Below the pieces are notes generated by a model that saw nothing but the letters and a program-made list of their open reading frames with translations, ran no database searches and was not told the origin of the DNA. This document shows positions 1 through 12,304 of a DNA stretch of 64,000 bases, piece after piece. The position numbers were made by a program, and so were the translations under genes. The stretch is taken from positions 1-64,000 of the forward strand of contig CP099840.1 in assembly GCA_030062745.1 (NCBI GenBank), in the 5' to 3' direction. Source of the stretch: Capitulum mitella. Lineage: Eukaryota > Arthropoda > Thecostraca > Pollicipedomorpha > Pollicipedidae. Every line of letters begins with the position of its first letter. The stretch's first letter is position 1.

Positions 1-110
1 GTAGCCAGGATTCCGCCCAGGGGGAGGACAAATCGGATCAAGGGGACCCTCGAAACCAATGGGAGCCCTCGCCAAGGGCGGATCCAAGATTTCGCTAAGG
101 CGGGGGTGGA
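1..110. repeat. fragment of dispersed GC-rich repeat (family A)
   Basis: This stretch resembles the start of the repeat at 6690-7085. Shared phrases include the scaffold cgcccag(c/g)ggg..aggac(a/g)aatcgg and accaatgg. It is cut by the window edge. No coding content is seen. At about 390-435 there is also a short run of TTTAG-like units, too irregular to classify. Confidence 0.45.
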
Positions 111-459
111 GGCTAGTGGTTAGCGCAGGGCCCGCATTTTTTGCCCTCCAGATATGGAAAATGATGTAATTCTGTTTTTTACGATATAAGGTGACCAAAA
201 AATTCGAACACGTCGTCTTATTTGAGAAAACTCTGCGTTTTATTTCCGAACACAGTGCCCGAAATATGACAAAAACGGCAAGATTTTGGGCGGCTCCGTC
301 CCTCCCTTCATTTGAAATGTCGTGTCTGTATCTGGTTCAGGAGCCCGTCTGTCTCCCCCCCAATCCCGTATCTTCTGGATTTTTTTTAGTTGTGGCTAGT
401 TTAGTTTAGTTTAGTTCAGTTTAGGTCAGCTTAGTTTAGGTTCCCTCTTGCAGTTACAG

Positions 460-1965
460 GGGCACTTTTGGTGGTCTCGGGGCGTCTGCCGTGCCAAGAT
501 CCTCTAGTGGTCTCAGGTTCCTTTTACAAATTCACGTGTCCCGCGGGACGTCTCAGGCGCTCTTTTGGAAGCTTCCCATCTGGTAGTTTCAGGGACGCTT
601 AAACCATCTCGCATTCCTTCCTGTTCTCCCTGAGACGTTTTTGCCGTCTAAGGAGCCCCTCAGGCATTAAAAAGGGCCCTGTGTAAGCCTCTCTCTGCTG
701 TGACAGGGGCGCCTTTTGCAATCGTGTAAGTCCTTTGGCCGTTTCACGAGCAGTCTGGACGTCTCAAGGTCTAGTATTTTCAGGGGCACCCATGGTCGTC
801 TCAGTGGCCCCTATTGCTAGAGACTTTTAGTTAGCAGTCTCAAAGGTCCCTCTCTAGCTGTCTCAGTGGACCCCCTGCGTTCCTGGATACCCCTCTTATC
901 GTCGCTTGGAAACATTTTTGCCATCTCAGGGGCCCTCTGGCAATTACAAAACACCAATTAGCAATTTCAGGGCCCCTGTGCCGTGTCATAGACCCTCTGA
1001 ACGTGTCCGGTGGTCCCTATGGCTGTGTCAGAGGTCTTCCTCTGTTACCTGATGGATATCTGACAATCTTTTAAGACCCCTCTAGCCGTAATAACCCTAG
1101 CCGTTTTGTTGGCGCTTCATGGGCCTCTCTGGCAGTCTCAGAGGGATCTTGTCCGTGCCAGGAGCCCACTTATTACATTCGGGGACTCTCTGTCCGCCCA
1201 ACGCCCCCATAAAGCCCAAATACCGTCTCAGAGGCACTCTTATCGTCATTGTCTCGCAGGGGTCCTGCGACCTTTTGGCGTTCTCAGGGGTTATCTGCGG
1301 TGTACAGGCCCATCTTGCCGTCCCAGAAACCAACTGGCCTTCCCGGGGACCCCTGGCAGCATCAAGAACCCCGAAGGTTTCAAAAAGGCCAAAGTAGCCC
1401 ATTTGTGGCTCCTCTCGAGGCTGAGTAGGTTATCGACGAATCCCCGTTCAGTGGGCCCCTCTGGCTGGCCAGGGTCTCCTTATGCTGTGCCAGGCACCGT
1501 CTAAAGTTCTTTCCGTCTCAAGTGCCTCTCTGGCAATGCTAGCGGTCCCTTTGCCGTGTTGGGGCCCATTGCAGTCCCAGGGGCCCTCGAAGAGCTTCAC
1601 GGACCCTTCTTTCTATCTTAGGGGCCATCTTACCGTGTCAGGGTCTCATTAACCCTCCCGGAGGCCCTCTGACTACATCGAGAACCTTCAGCTTTTCACT
1701 CACAGGGGTCCCCTAGGGACTCAGTCCTCATCTTGGCCGTCTCAGGGACCCTATGAGCCATCTGGCGGTCTCGGGAAAAGTCTGCCGTACTGGGATCCTG
1801 TTGTGGTCTCAGAGGCCCTTTGGGAGCTTCAGGGACCCTCTATGCGTCTCAGAGGTCGTCTAGCCCTCCAGGAGGCCTCTCTGACTGCATCAAGAGCATG
1901 TCAGGTGTTTATAGAGACCCCGTGAAGCTCATACGGGGCCCCTTCCGGCTTCCTTTTAAGTCTGA
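460..1965. repeat. degenerate tandem repeat, unit about 30 bp
   Basis: The stretch is built from many diverged copies of a unit of about 30 bp containing phrases such as gtctcaggggcccctctggc and gccgtctcaggg. Spacing varies and few copies are identical, so this looks like an old decayed satellite. The open frames on both strands (for example 1106-1504 plus and 1097-1402 minus) come from the stop-poor GC-rich unit and resemble no protein I know. Confidence 0.6.
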
Positions 1966-2515
1966 CAGGGTCCCCTTCTCAGTCCTCAGGAGGGAGGGGG
2001 CGGCAACCCCAACTGCTCCCCCTTTGGATCCGCGCCTGGCCCTCGTAATGAGTGGGACCCCATGAGGTTAAAATTACTGTCGGTTTGTAAAGGTACCTCG
2101 CTGAAGTGTAAACGGGCCGATGCTCACCTGTAAAGACATTCCTGACGATCTGGCGGGTGCCTGTTACAGGTCGGCAGGGGCATTTGTACAGGAAAGCAGG
2201 GGCTCCTGAACGATCGTTTAGGGGCACCTGTTGGCCAGGGGGCCACTGCCTATCTGCAGAGGGCATTCTATCTGTCTGTTAAGGGCCCATGTCGACCTCT
2301 GGAGGCAGGGGCAGGGCCCTATTTCCAGACCGAAAGGAGGCCCCTTCAGAGGCTGGCAGGGGTCCTTCATGGGTCTACAGGAGGCCGTCCTGAAACAAGC
2401 TGTGAATTCCCCTACAAGCTAACAGGGGCCTCTAAACGCTCATTCAGACCACGGGCCTCTCTTCATAGCACAAAGCCTTCTTGTATATTCGGAGTACGTG
2501 TTCTTTCGGTTCGTA
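1965..2515. repeat. dispersed repeat family A, copy
   Basis: It is alignable by eye to 6690-7085. Both have a GGGGCC-rich body and end in a shared tail with the phrases taaacgctcattca, catagcacaaagcc or its variant, and ttcttg(c/t)at(a/g)ttcgga. The two copies are diverged. I see no terminal inverted repeats, target duplication or transposase, so the class is unknown. Confidence 0.5.
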
Positions 2516-3255
2516 CACCGATTTTTAGTTTTTAATAGCGTAAGGCCGATTTTTCGCGATTTTGCTTGGTACAGTGACCGAAATTCCTGGGGGGGGGCAA
2601 AAATATAGTTTTGCTCCCCAGCCTGACGGCTTGGTGGGCGGCCGCCCCTCCTTTTCCGCCGTCGCTGGCTCTTGCCCCCGTAACCCCATTAGCACCGAAA
2701 TCCGGTGTAGTTCAAAACCTCCCCGGCCTCGTTGCCTGGTTTCACCGAATGTTAGCCGCCCCGGCATTTCGGCCAGCGCGCAATAGCTCGCCGATAGCGC
2801 ATCCAAAAATGTCTTTTTCATATCCGTTTTCTCATTTTCGCCTTTCTCCCAATCCGTGCCCACAAGTGTAACGAAATCCAGATTTCGTTCATCCAACACC
2901 ACCCGAAACGGCACCGCCATCTCTTGGCGAGCTCTTTTGGATCTCTTCTGCCATCGATTCGGCCACATGGTTTTCCACTATCGGAATGATTTTGAAAATA
3001 AACTTTCACTATTCGTTAACAGTCAGCACCACAAATCTCATTTCCGCACATTATCCATGAATTTCACACCACATCGTAAACAGCAATCGTCATGGCCGCA
3101 TCCGGCACCACGGTTGCCATGGAGACCGCAGCCGTTTTCCGAGTCCCCAATCACAGCATTCCGCCGCACATTTCAACCGCCCGTCACACGCGCCAAACGA
3201 CGTGCGGTCGGCGCAGTCTTCAGACACCTTCAGCGTATACTCTCCATTGTCGACA
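2516..3255. other. unassigned region with an unrecognised minus-strand ORF
   Basis: A 147-codon open frame runs on the minus strand at 2525-2968. Its product is rich in Arg, Lys and Glu and shows no motif I recognise. Overlapping plus-strand frames are equally open, so coding capacity is not supported. The segment 3090-3250 leads directly into the 116-bp satellite. Confidence 0.25.
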
Positions 3256-3955
3256 TATCACCCTGTTCAGTGACTCAGAGCAGTTTCTCCGCTGAGACGA
3301 GGCCGCTGCCGTACTCAAGATGGTGCATGTGACAAGCCCGCCTGCCCTGTCAGTCGCTAATTCGACAGTCGCATCACCTTGTTCAGTGACTCAGAGCAGT
3401 TTCTCCGCTGAGACGAGGCCGCTGCCGTACTCAAGATGGTGCATGTGACAAGCCCGCCTGCCCTGTCAGTCGCTAATTCGACAGTCGCATCACCTTGTTC
3501 AGTGACTCAGAGCAGTTTCTCCGCTGAGACGAGGCCGCTGCCGTACTCAAGATGGTGCATGTGACAAGCCCGCCTGCCCTGTCAGTCGCTAATTCGACAG
3601 TCGCATCACCTTGTTCAGTGACTCAGAGCAGTTTCTCCGCTGAGACGAGGCCGCTGCCGTACTCAAGATGGTGCATGTGACAAGCCCGCCTGCCCTGTCA
3701 GTCGCTAATTCGACAGTCGCATCACCTTGTTCAGTGACTCAGAGCAGTTTCTCCGCTGAGACGAGGCCGCTGCCGTACTCAAGATGGTGCATGTGACAAG
3801 CCCGCCTGCCCTGTCAGTCGCTAATTCGACAGTCGCATCACCTTGTTCAGTGACTCAGAGCAGTTTCTCCGCTGAGACGAGGCCGCTGCCGTACTCAAGA
3901 TGGTGCATGTGACAAGCCCGCCTGCCCGGTCAGTCGCTAATTCGACAGTCGCGGT
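3256..3955. repeat. 116-bp satellite, six head-to-tail copies
   Basis: The phrase gctgagacgaggccgctgcc recurs at 3291, 3407, 3523, 3639, 3755 and 3871, exactly 116 bp apart. Copies are almost identical; the last differs by single bases (cctgcccggtcag instead of cctgccctgtcag). Near-identity implies recent expansion or gene conversion. The array is followed at about 3957 by three AACCT units. No protein is encoded consistently. Confidence 0.93.
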
Positions 3956-4620
3956 ACCTAACCTAACCTAACCTCAACGTAAAAATTGTAAATGGGTGTA
4001 AATCATGCGGATAAGTACGTACACAGGCATTGGAAACGATTGTGGCATGTTACGTATTTCGCTAATCCCGGCCAAATAAATTAATATTGCATACTGAACC
4101 CATCCTATTTTAGAACGAATTGTCACATTAGGCATTCCCACAACCAACGACGACGACTCGACGTCTCCAATGTAGAAATGAACCACGGGAAGACCGAGGT
4201 TACGCAGCGATGCGCAGTTATGCCACCGGGAAGGGTGTTGAAGATGTCCGCCAAATGGTCGCAGATTATGGTTTGCCAGATCCGGATTTAAATAATGCTG
4301 CGTTCTTACATCATGGTCCTTTGACCATTAAATGAACAAACGTAAATCATACAGATTTACTAATCTGCATTTGTAAAACGGAAAATCATTTTCCAATGAA
4401 ATGTTTTGTCACCACCTCTGCCACTGGCGCCATCTATCCACATCTGCGAACAATGGCGCGCCCAGGGACGGCGCCTGGAGAATCAGACCCCGTGGGACGA
4501 AAGCTGCACCTTTTAGCATATAAAAGAAAACGTAAGATCGACCTTGCGCACTAAATCAATTCAGAGGTTCGGGTTCGACCAAACGTGTACGGAAAATCCT
4601 TGGTGCGCAACTGCATGCGA
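3956..4620. other. intergenic, no recognised gene
   Basis: A short in-frame stretch at 4192-4335 (plus, 48 codons including the TGA) reads like protein, with a core of RGYAAMRSYATGKGVEDV, but has no start codon in frame and no family I recognise. It could be a gene fragment. Nothing else is supported here. Confidence 0.3.
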
Positions 4621-5095
4621 ACTGGCCCATCTGGGTATCATATGGGGCCCAGATACCAGCCCACCTGCATCCCATGTCGACATCAGCCCAGTTGGCCCAC
4701 ATGTAGCCCGTATGGAGCCCACTTTTACATCCATTCCTTTTTGGTATTTCTAAAGAATAGTCGGGTATTACGGAACGAGGGAGCAGAAATCGGAAATATT
4801 TGAGGCGTATCAAAAGAATGATAGCATGTGAATAGCCCATCCGGGTCCCATATGGAGCCCAAATACAAGTCCACCTGCACCCATGCTGACATGAGCCTAG
4901 ATGGCCCACATATAGCCCACATGGAGCCCACATTGATATTCATTCCATTTTTGGTGTATGTGAAGATTACTCGCGTAGTACGCAACGAGGAAGCACATAT
5001 CGCAAATATTCTAGGCGTATCAAAAGAACATGACAAAATATGGGCAGACCATCCGGATGCCATATAGAGCCCAGATACCAGCCCACAAGGGTTCC
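4620..5095. repeat. about 211-bp tandem repeat, 2.2 copies
   Basis: The phrase gcccatc(t/c)gggt.(t/c)catatgg starts copies at about 4624 and 4836, with a partial third at about 5046. Each unit contains internal short repeats of the type cacatggagcccac. Copies are diverged by many substitutions. The open frames on both strands follow the repeat and are not evidence of a gene. Confidence 0.8.
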
Positions 5096-5229
5096 ATTTG
5101 GGACTGCTGGCTGGGTTGGTGCCTTTACCTGTGTGTTATTAGTCACAGCCCTTGAGATTCAGGCTGTTTCTCGGTCTCATGCAGTCGGCTATGAGAAAAA
5201 ATATGCAGGACGTAAATTGCTTACATGTT

Positions 5230-5390
5230 ATCTGAAACTAAAATAAGACCAGTTTCGAGCTCTACTCGTCACTAGCTTTCCAACGGTGTGCTTATTTCTA
5301 TCGTGCAACCAACCATATTTGAGTTAGAGGGGGGGTCAACCGACTCCCCCAGTCGGGCGTGATCGTCACCGACCGGTGGTCGTGCCTGGG
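5230..5390. repeat. dispersed repeat R, copy 1
   Basis: It matches the inverted copy at 33390-33545. Both contain caacggtgt(a/g)cttatttt or a close variant, gagttag followed by a G-run, and gtcaacc.ctccccc. Similarity spans roughly 150 bp with many differences. Neither copy encodes anything recognisable. The mobilising class is unknown. Confidence 0.5.
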
Positions 5391-6689
5391 TTAACTCCTG
5401 GCTGGGTGGGTCTTCTCAAAGTTTGCGTCGGTTATACGGGCGACGACTCAGAAATGGTGTCCTGGGTCAAAACATCTGGGGAATTATGGGTCTTATGTCT
5501 GTGTTACTGTGACACCCAATGAATATACAACAGTGACTGATTCTTAATCGTGGCTCAGGTGCCACGCTGGCTGATTTTGCGACCCCTCGTTCCGGAAGGG
5601 ACACCTGGCGCCCCTTCGCCTAGCAACGAAAAAATTATTTTCTTTCGGGCGCGATGCAAAGTGTGGCAAAACGCATTGGCTTTTTGCCAGCTCCAACCGA
5701 GATGCCAAAGTCAAGTGGACAACAAATTCCACCTATCTGCTAAAAAAGAACCAAGCTACAAGCTTCACCCATGGGCAAAAGCTTCTGATGAGTATGTGTC
5801 GCATCAGACAACCTGAAAGACGAAGCAGAAATTTACCCGTGCTGAAGGTATAGGAAAATACCTTATTCGCAAGTCATAAAGCGCGAAATTCCACCGGGAT
5901 GCAACATAGGAATGACAGTTTTTGCTCGCCGAAGTAAAAGACCGTGAGTCAGGCAACAAACTGAGGGTACAGGCAAAACCAAATTTCAATTAACAAATAA
6001 ACAGGACCACCCAGAACGTGATTTTTTTGCATGAGAAATAAACGCACCCTTAGGGTCAACATTACGGTCCGCAGCGGTGGGCCCGCTGAAGTCGCTGCCA
6101 TTGCGAGCTGCCGGCCGGCTGGATGTCCGCCGAAGCCCCGTACGGTTATTCGGAGCGGGAGCTTTTGAAAAAATCGCAGTTCCCGTCCACCATTTTCCAC
6201 CTTGGGACACGCAGATGGCTGGAGTGCCGCGTGTTACGACTGCTTGTCGCGATTTGTCCTGAGAACTGTGGCAAGTGCCTTCGGTTCACCGAGCACGACC
6301 ACATTGGGCGACAAGCGCAGCGTGGGAAACTCAGCCAGTTGCTGAACTGGCAACAAGCCGCGTGTCTTCCGCATCCTCGAGACATGATTAAATTCTCGTT
6401 GTCCTAAGGGGCTTTGGACTCGAAGTTCATAATGTTCTAAATTTTTTACAGGCCCTTTTAATTGCACAGACAGCGCCCCGGCAAACTGATTTAATTATTC
6501 GAGGTGGCGTCTCTGGGTTTGAGCAGACCTGGCCTAGGTGGCGCACGTGGTCTCCTCTGGCGATGGCGAATTGGTGGCTAATATATTGGCTGCATATCAG
6601 CTGGATGGGACTACGACAGACATCAACATATAGCTCAGCATTTGCTTTGTATCCGTTTTGCTACTTTTTTTCATCTGGTGTATCCTCCG
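5391..6689. other. intergenic, no recognised gene
   Basis: Several overlapping open frames of 60-95 codons exist on both strands at 5544-6467. None shows a known motif, splice structure or codon bias that distinguishes it from its antisense frame. I see no repeat ends either. Confidence 0.4.
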
Positions 6690-7085
6690 CCCAGCGGGGA
6701 CGGAAGGAGGACGAATCGGGTCACGGGGCCCTTGTAACCAAAGAGAACCCTCACAACCAATGGCAGCCCGTGTGGTTTTATTATATGGCGTAAAACGACG
6801 GTTGATGACGAAAAACGATCCTGAGGGTACCATTCAGGCCGGCAAGAACGTTTTCACTGGCAAACAGGGGCCTCATTACATTTAAGCGGGGCCCCGTTAC
6901 AAAGGAGCCTTCTCACGGACCGAAGGGAAGGCCAGCGGGGCCCTTTATAGTCCGGCATGGGGCCCTCTCCAGACAAGCAGTGAACCCCCTACGATCTAGA
7001 ACGGGCCCCTAAACGCTCATTCAAGCCATTGTTGATAGAACACGTAGCCCTCTTGCATGTTCGGAATACTTTTTTGGGGTTTGTT
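6690..7085. repeat. dispersed repeat family A, second full copy
   Basis: It begins with ccgcccagcggggacgg and ends near cttgcatgttcggaatac. It shares its 3' half with 1965-2515 and its 5' part with 1-90. It lies just downstream of the NDUFS7 3' end. No TIR, target duplication or ORF with recognisable content is seen. Confidence 0.5.
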
Positions 7086-7589
7086 AGCTTTCTTTAATGC
7101 TTAAGATATCCTTGTTTAGATTTAATTATCTGTTTCGGACAGTCAAATGCCTTGCGGACGCACCAGGTTATGCAAAGCAATGGGACTTCCGGTCGAGGTG
7201 CTTTGGGGTCGCAGGCCCCAGGGGCGCCCGCTTGGCGGCCAGGGGCCTCGCTTGGCTTTCAGCGAGGCCATGGCCGATTTGACTTCCCCTTGGCTACGCC
7301 AGCGATGTAAACACTTCGTGATGAAACCAGTGATAATCTCTGTTGGTGGCCTGATTCTGATCAAAAAGTTCTGGTTCGTTCGGACAGTATATTGGATTAC
7401 GAAGAGAAGCACTCCTCAATCCATTTTTCGGGCATCAGTCCCATATGTCCCGTCAAACCGCCTAACGAGGCGGCCCCAGCGCTTTGCCCGCCACTCGTGG
7501 CATTTGCAGCGGACGTCGCCAGCGGCCGCCCGACGTCGTCATTATCAGTATTTACAACATTCTCTAATTCACGCCGGAAGCTGAGACTT
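7086..7589. other. NDUFS7 downstream flank
   Basis: This is the region 3' of the NDUFS7 stop codon, which is on the minus strand at 7590-7592. It presumably contains the 3' UTR. I could not find a convincing AATAAA on the minus strand close to the stop, so the transcript end is not placed. The plus-strand ORF at 7147-7584 has no recognisable content. Confidence 0.3.
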
Positions 7590-9968
7590 CTACTTTCGGT
7601 ACCACATCTGCACGGTCTTCATCCGCTTCACCTTCTTCTGCAGCTGGAGGATGCCGTACATCAGCGCCTCGGCCGTCGGGGGACATCCTGTGAACGACGC
7701 AAAGTTTGAAAATGTTTGATACCGTTTTAAAGGTCTCAACAGGACGCAATTTGTGCGGCCTGCAGTCGGAACCGTGATGCCCCCAGACCGGAGCTGCGCC
7801 ACTGCGCCACCGACCGCCACTCGGCCACCTACCGGGCACGTAGATGTCCACGGGCACGATGCGGTCGCAGCCGCGCACCACGGCGTATGAGTAGTGGTAG
7901 TAGCCGCCTCCGTTGGCGCAGCTGCCCATCGAGATGACCCAGCGCGGCTCCGGCATCTGTCGACACACGGGCTGTCAGCCTCGACACAGGCAGCATTCAG
8001 AAACGAGCCGATCATCAGGGAAACGGCAAACGTCAAAACCAGCGCAGGTGCGGAACAACACCGGGAATGTCACCATTACCTTCTGACATTACACATATAC
8101 GTATCTGGGGCCGTATAACGAAACCTATCGCTGCGTGATACAACAAAGCTATACGGTTTGCCGTCAAATATCGAAACAAGACGATTCTGACCTTATCTGG
8201 CACACTACGGCAAGATTTTGCGAGTTTCAAAATTCATCTTTTTTAATTCAAAATTCAAATTCAAAAATTCGAGAAGTCGCGAAATTCAAAGCAACAATGT
8301 CGGGAGAAAGGTTGTGGCAGTGGCACATGTTATTTGTCGTATGCATCCAACTTTTCTCTCTTTTTGTCCACTCTTCTACCATAACTCACCCCCTTCGTCC
8401 CGCGCCGGCCCCAGTTCCCACCTGGTCGTAGATCTTGCGGAAGGCGGGCGCCATCTTGTTGGTGAGCGTACCGGAGACGATGATGACGTCGGCCTGGCGC
8501 GGTGAGGCCCGGAACACCACGCCGTACCGGTCCATATCGTACCGTGGTGCCGCGATGTGCATCATCTCCACGGCGCAGCAGGCCAGGCCGAACGTCAGCG
8601 GCCACAGCGAGCCCTGACGCCGCACAAACCACGTCAGCACGGACACCAGCACCGGCACCGGCGGCGTTACCAAGGACACAAGCGACGTCAGCAAGGAGAC
8701 CAGCAGAGCCGGCATGGGCACCAACGGCATCAGCACGGACAGCAGCGGCGTCAACACGGACGGGAACGGGTGGAGCACAACGAAACAGGGACAGGATGAC
8801 AAACGGACGCAATGGCCAGAACGGACAGAAACAGGGCCAGAACAGACAAAATCAGAGGTAAGGACACAAAGGTCAAACAAGAGACAAGAGGCTTAAACAG
8901 GTATAAACAAGCTCAAAACGGATAAAAACAGGGATCAAACTGATCTGATTAACCGAGATCAACTGGGCCAGAACGGGTCACGACAGGCGCAGGACCGACA
9001 AAAACAAGGCCACCAGAAAGCAGGTCAGCATAGGGAAGGTCAACAGGAAGGTCAAATTCCAACGGACATGGCGAACGCCATCCTGGCAAAGCAGTGCACA
9101 TACATAGCAAGAGCCACAAGTCCAGATGCTGTGCAAATTACGTTAAATGCGGTTTTGTGGGGGAGGGGTCCTCAGGCACCCCACATTTCCTCTGTTGCAT
9201 GGTCCGTAAACAAAAGGCGCCACGTCGTCAATTTTTTTTGTTGCTTATCTGTACACAAATTCTGCCCTTTTTGACAAAAATGTTTTGTCAACGTAATCAA
9301 AAATGCCACATACTTTCCGGCCCCAGTTGAGCAGGTCATCCAGCCTTGCCACAGCATACTCAGCCTTGTTGTTGAGGTTCTGGAATGGCGAGTATGGCTT
9401 GTGCTTCTCAGGCACCACTGGAACATTGCAACAACATCATATCATCACACAGCGTGAGGCACCCACCTTTCAACAGTCAACATATCCTCCCAGTCTCTGC
9501 AAGTCCTAGATGATGTCAAGACATGACAATCATAACGAAACTGTCCCAACATATGCAATGTCAGCAACAAGCTAAGCCTGCACGATGAAACTGGGCCACA
9601 TGAAAGGTAAGCACATATTGCACCATTTAACGAATTTGATACACTTCACGACAGTGGGAAGGATGAGTATTTCAGGGGGAGAATGATGAATTTAGAGTCC
9701 ACCCAACCTCGCGAGGCCGTCCCTTTCATTGCGCGTGCGCACACATGTCTCTTGATTTCAATATTACAGCGCACTTATCGCAACATCACTGAACACCATC
9801 TCATCAAACCATTTCAGGGACACAAATCAGTTGAATTTTGGCAAAGGCAAATGGGCTTACCAGCCTCTGTGGCTGCCTCCCTCTGCTGGACAGGCTGCCG
9901 GACGACGGGCGCTGCCAATGGCCGGCTCAGGGCCTGCACACCTCGTGAGGCCGTCAGACCGCGGAGCA
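7590..9968 (-). CDS. NDUFS7: NADH dehydrogenase (ubiquinone) iron-sulfur protein 7 (complex I PSST/20 kDa subunit), exons 2-6
   Basis: This is the mitochondrial complex I core subunit that carries iron-sulfur cluster N2 and hands electrons to ubiquinone. Minus-strand exons are 9861-9968, 9314-9417, 8422-8613, 7833-7956 and 7590-7687 (TAG stop). All four junctions are GT..AG and keep frame, giving 207 residues. The first exon here is Arg/Ala-rich and looks like part of a mitochondrial presequence. The next carries [16 protein letters not shown], and the following one [12 protein letters not shown], whose adjacent cysteines are N2 ligands. The remaining ligand cysteines lie in [14 protein letters not shown] and in [10 protein letters not shown], which spans a junction. 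The C-terminus MWYRK is typical of the family. Length fits (the human precursor is 213 residues). No disrupting change is seen, so the gene looks functional. The start codon is in a further upstream exon. Confidence 0.95.
8620..9030. repeat. degenerate short tandem repeat in an NDUFS7 intron
   Basis: At 8635-8780, units of roughly 24-30 bp share cagca.cgg and (a/g)gcggcgtcaa-like phrases. Further on, at 8800-9030, AC-rich units with aacagg and aaaacgg follow. The array begins about 20 bp from the splice acceptor of the exon starting at 8613. The antisense Ala/Val-rich frames here are repeat artefacts. Confidence 0.5.
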
Positions 9969-12257
9969 CTGCCGACACGACAGATGCATGGTTACCAAGA
10001 GAGCAAGCTGTTTGGGGTGAGTAGATATGGAATATGTTATTGACAGTACAACAGTAAATATTGGAAGTGACCTGGCAAACTCCCTTTATAAATGCTTTCA
10101 ACCAGTGATACAAAACCATTCATATTTCTCTGCATTGCATTAATTTACGCATTTCTGACATTTCTGTACAGTCCGTGACTCTGAATGGGTATCTGCAGCT
10201 GATTATTCACACATCTGAAACAAGAGCACAAGGTGCACAAAGCTGTACATGACTTAGTGCTTTGTCAGCAATACATGGGTGGGCTAAAAAGATTTATTAT
10301 ATAAAAAGATGAATGTTCCTGTCTACATTTTTGAGGTGATACTACATGAAAGGGAACAGAAATCATTGCACACCAATACAGATGAATTCTTGTTCATCTA
10401 CATCTTGCTAATGCACATGGCTAAATATATATGTACATATACATATGCATAAATCTATATGTGGTTGGAAGCAGTTTTCTTTTCATGTGCAATTCTGTAT
10501 AGTTCCTAAATTCCTCATTCCAATTCAAGTTGCCATGCCATTTGGGCAGGAGTTCATTAACTATTGTCCCTTTCAGGAGTAACAAACCTATTTAAGGACT
10601 TCCCTTTGTCAATGAGAGGCTTCATTTTTTCTTCTAACACTGCTGATACCAGTAAGTGACTTAAAAAAACTGCTATTTTACCTGACAAAGCCATTGTGTT
10701 TTCCAAGAATTCTGCCTTCTTGTGTACTCTTCCTTACTGTCAGTTAACCCTTAAGTCCTGAAACAACAAGCATAGAAAGTTTGACACAGAGATTCAAATG
10801 GCAAAAAACAACAACAGCAATCATGTTTTCAGTGGTCACTTTTCTGACACAGACCAAGAAGCAATGGGAAATCTGATTAATCCAGAAATGTATTTGGATG
10901 TTACCCAATAATGGAGATGCAGTATGGTTACATAGTAATATTTACTGGTCTCCATCCACTTACATTACCACACAAACTTGGCAATATACCATGAGATAAT
11001 GGTTTCAGTGAGCTGGTGTGGTAATCCATAGACTATTTTCACATTCCTGGAGTAAAGGACTTTTCCTGGCGTGAGTCTTGCTAAATACCAGATTACAATT
11101 CCGGGCCTGAACGTACCTGTTAACATGCCTCTAGACAAAATACAAACAGTAAATGTGTTCACACAATCTACTTGCTATACTGTAAAACACAGCAGGCTGT
11201 GTATCTCCATGCTCAACAAGATTTTCCTGAGCAGAATCCATCACTTTGGCACATAATTGGACTTCCTTCACACAGACAATCAGAGATGACATGCAGAAGA
11301 AAATAGCAAGACTATTTGGAAAGACATCTCAGACTATCAGACATCTGTCTGGGTCCTGACAGAATGCACATTATCCTCCTCTGACAATGAACTCTGCATT
11401 GGCCAGTGTTTCCTCAGCTTGGCACAGGTTTGCTCTGGTGGGGCACAACACTTCCAACATGATACAGTGACAAACCCAGGTCAATGAAGGTTTCAGGATG
11501 AAACAGGGATAACCTGCATACTGAGATCCAGGCATATGTCTGCAGACCACCTTGCATTAGCATGACTGATGCAATGATGCATGACATATGCATCATTTCA
11601 GAATTGAATGTTCTGGGAATGTTAGCTCAAATACTCACTGCAAGGAAACTGTTCTGCTATATTCATCACAACAATGGGTTTTATGCAAAGCTTTTAATGG
11701 CAATCTCTTGGGTGTGAATTGGGGATAATGTCTACAAAACAGAAAGATATTAAGTGGGTTCAGCAATCACATTTTGGGCACACAACAGCAAAAAATAACT
11801 GCTGATGTTATTTTCTGAAATAAATGTTCACAACATAAACAAAAAAATGCAATTCACAACATATTTCCACACTGCAGGAAGAATAAAGGCACTACTTATG
11901 GTTGCCAGGCACTATGCCAATCTGTCTAGTCACATGTCTCATGTTTTCAAAGATGTCTTGACACACACTGCCACATTTTCCTTTTTCTAAGCATAAGTGA
12001 ATGGCTGGAAAATTGTTTTCTATCACGGATGGGGAACAAGAGTGGCTTAGTACACAATATTATGTAACCAGTCAACACGCGTAATCACGACCAAAACTGA
12101 ACAAAAAAACATAACAGTTAGTGGGCATGGAATACTGCCATTTAAACCATGACAAGAAATTCTTGAATAGTGCCGCACCATTCCCTAAAATATCCCAAAA
12201 CGCCACATTTGCCACACTTACGCTCTCCATGGGCCCAAGGGTACAGGCCATACATAC
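9969..12257 (-). other. AT-rich NDUFS7 intron 1 (if the candidate first exon is right)
   Basis: There is about 2.3 kb without a recognisable gene or transposon. Composition is AT-rich with ordinary complexity. Small ORFs of 60-70 codons on both strands have no known motif. It would be the intron joining the candidate first exon at 12258-12304 to the exon at 9861-9968. Confidence 0.4.
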
Positions 12258-12304
12258 CCCAGGATTCGAGCTGACTGGAGCACCAGTTTTGTCTCGAAGC
12301 GCAT
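12258..12304 (-). CDS. NDUFS7: candidate first coding exon of NDUFS7
   Basis: The minus strand has an ATG at 12304 followed by 15 codons (MRFETKLVLQSARIL) and a good donor, GG|gtatgt. Length, basic/hydrophobic composition and position suit the start of a mitochondrial presequence. However, the exon leaves two bases, whereas the next accepted exon (starting at 9968) needs one base carried over. Either an additional small exon exists, or another splice site is used, or this exon is wrong. An alternative is that the true first exon is elsewhere between 10 and 13 kb. Confidence 0.35.

Noticed and set aside
3256..3955. Possible CRISPR-like or regular array
   Set aside because: The units are contiguous 116-bp copies without variable spacers, and the genome is eukaryotic.
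8330..8812. 160-codon Ala/Val-rich minus-strand ORF
   Set aside because: It is out of frame with the NDUFS7 exon at 8422-8613 and extends into a degenerate intronic repeat.
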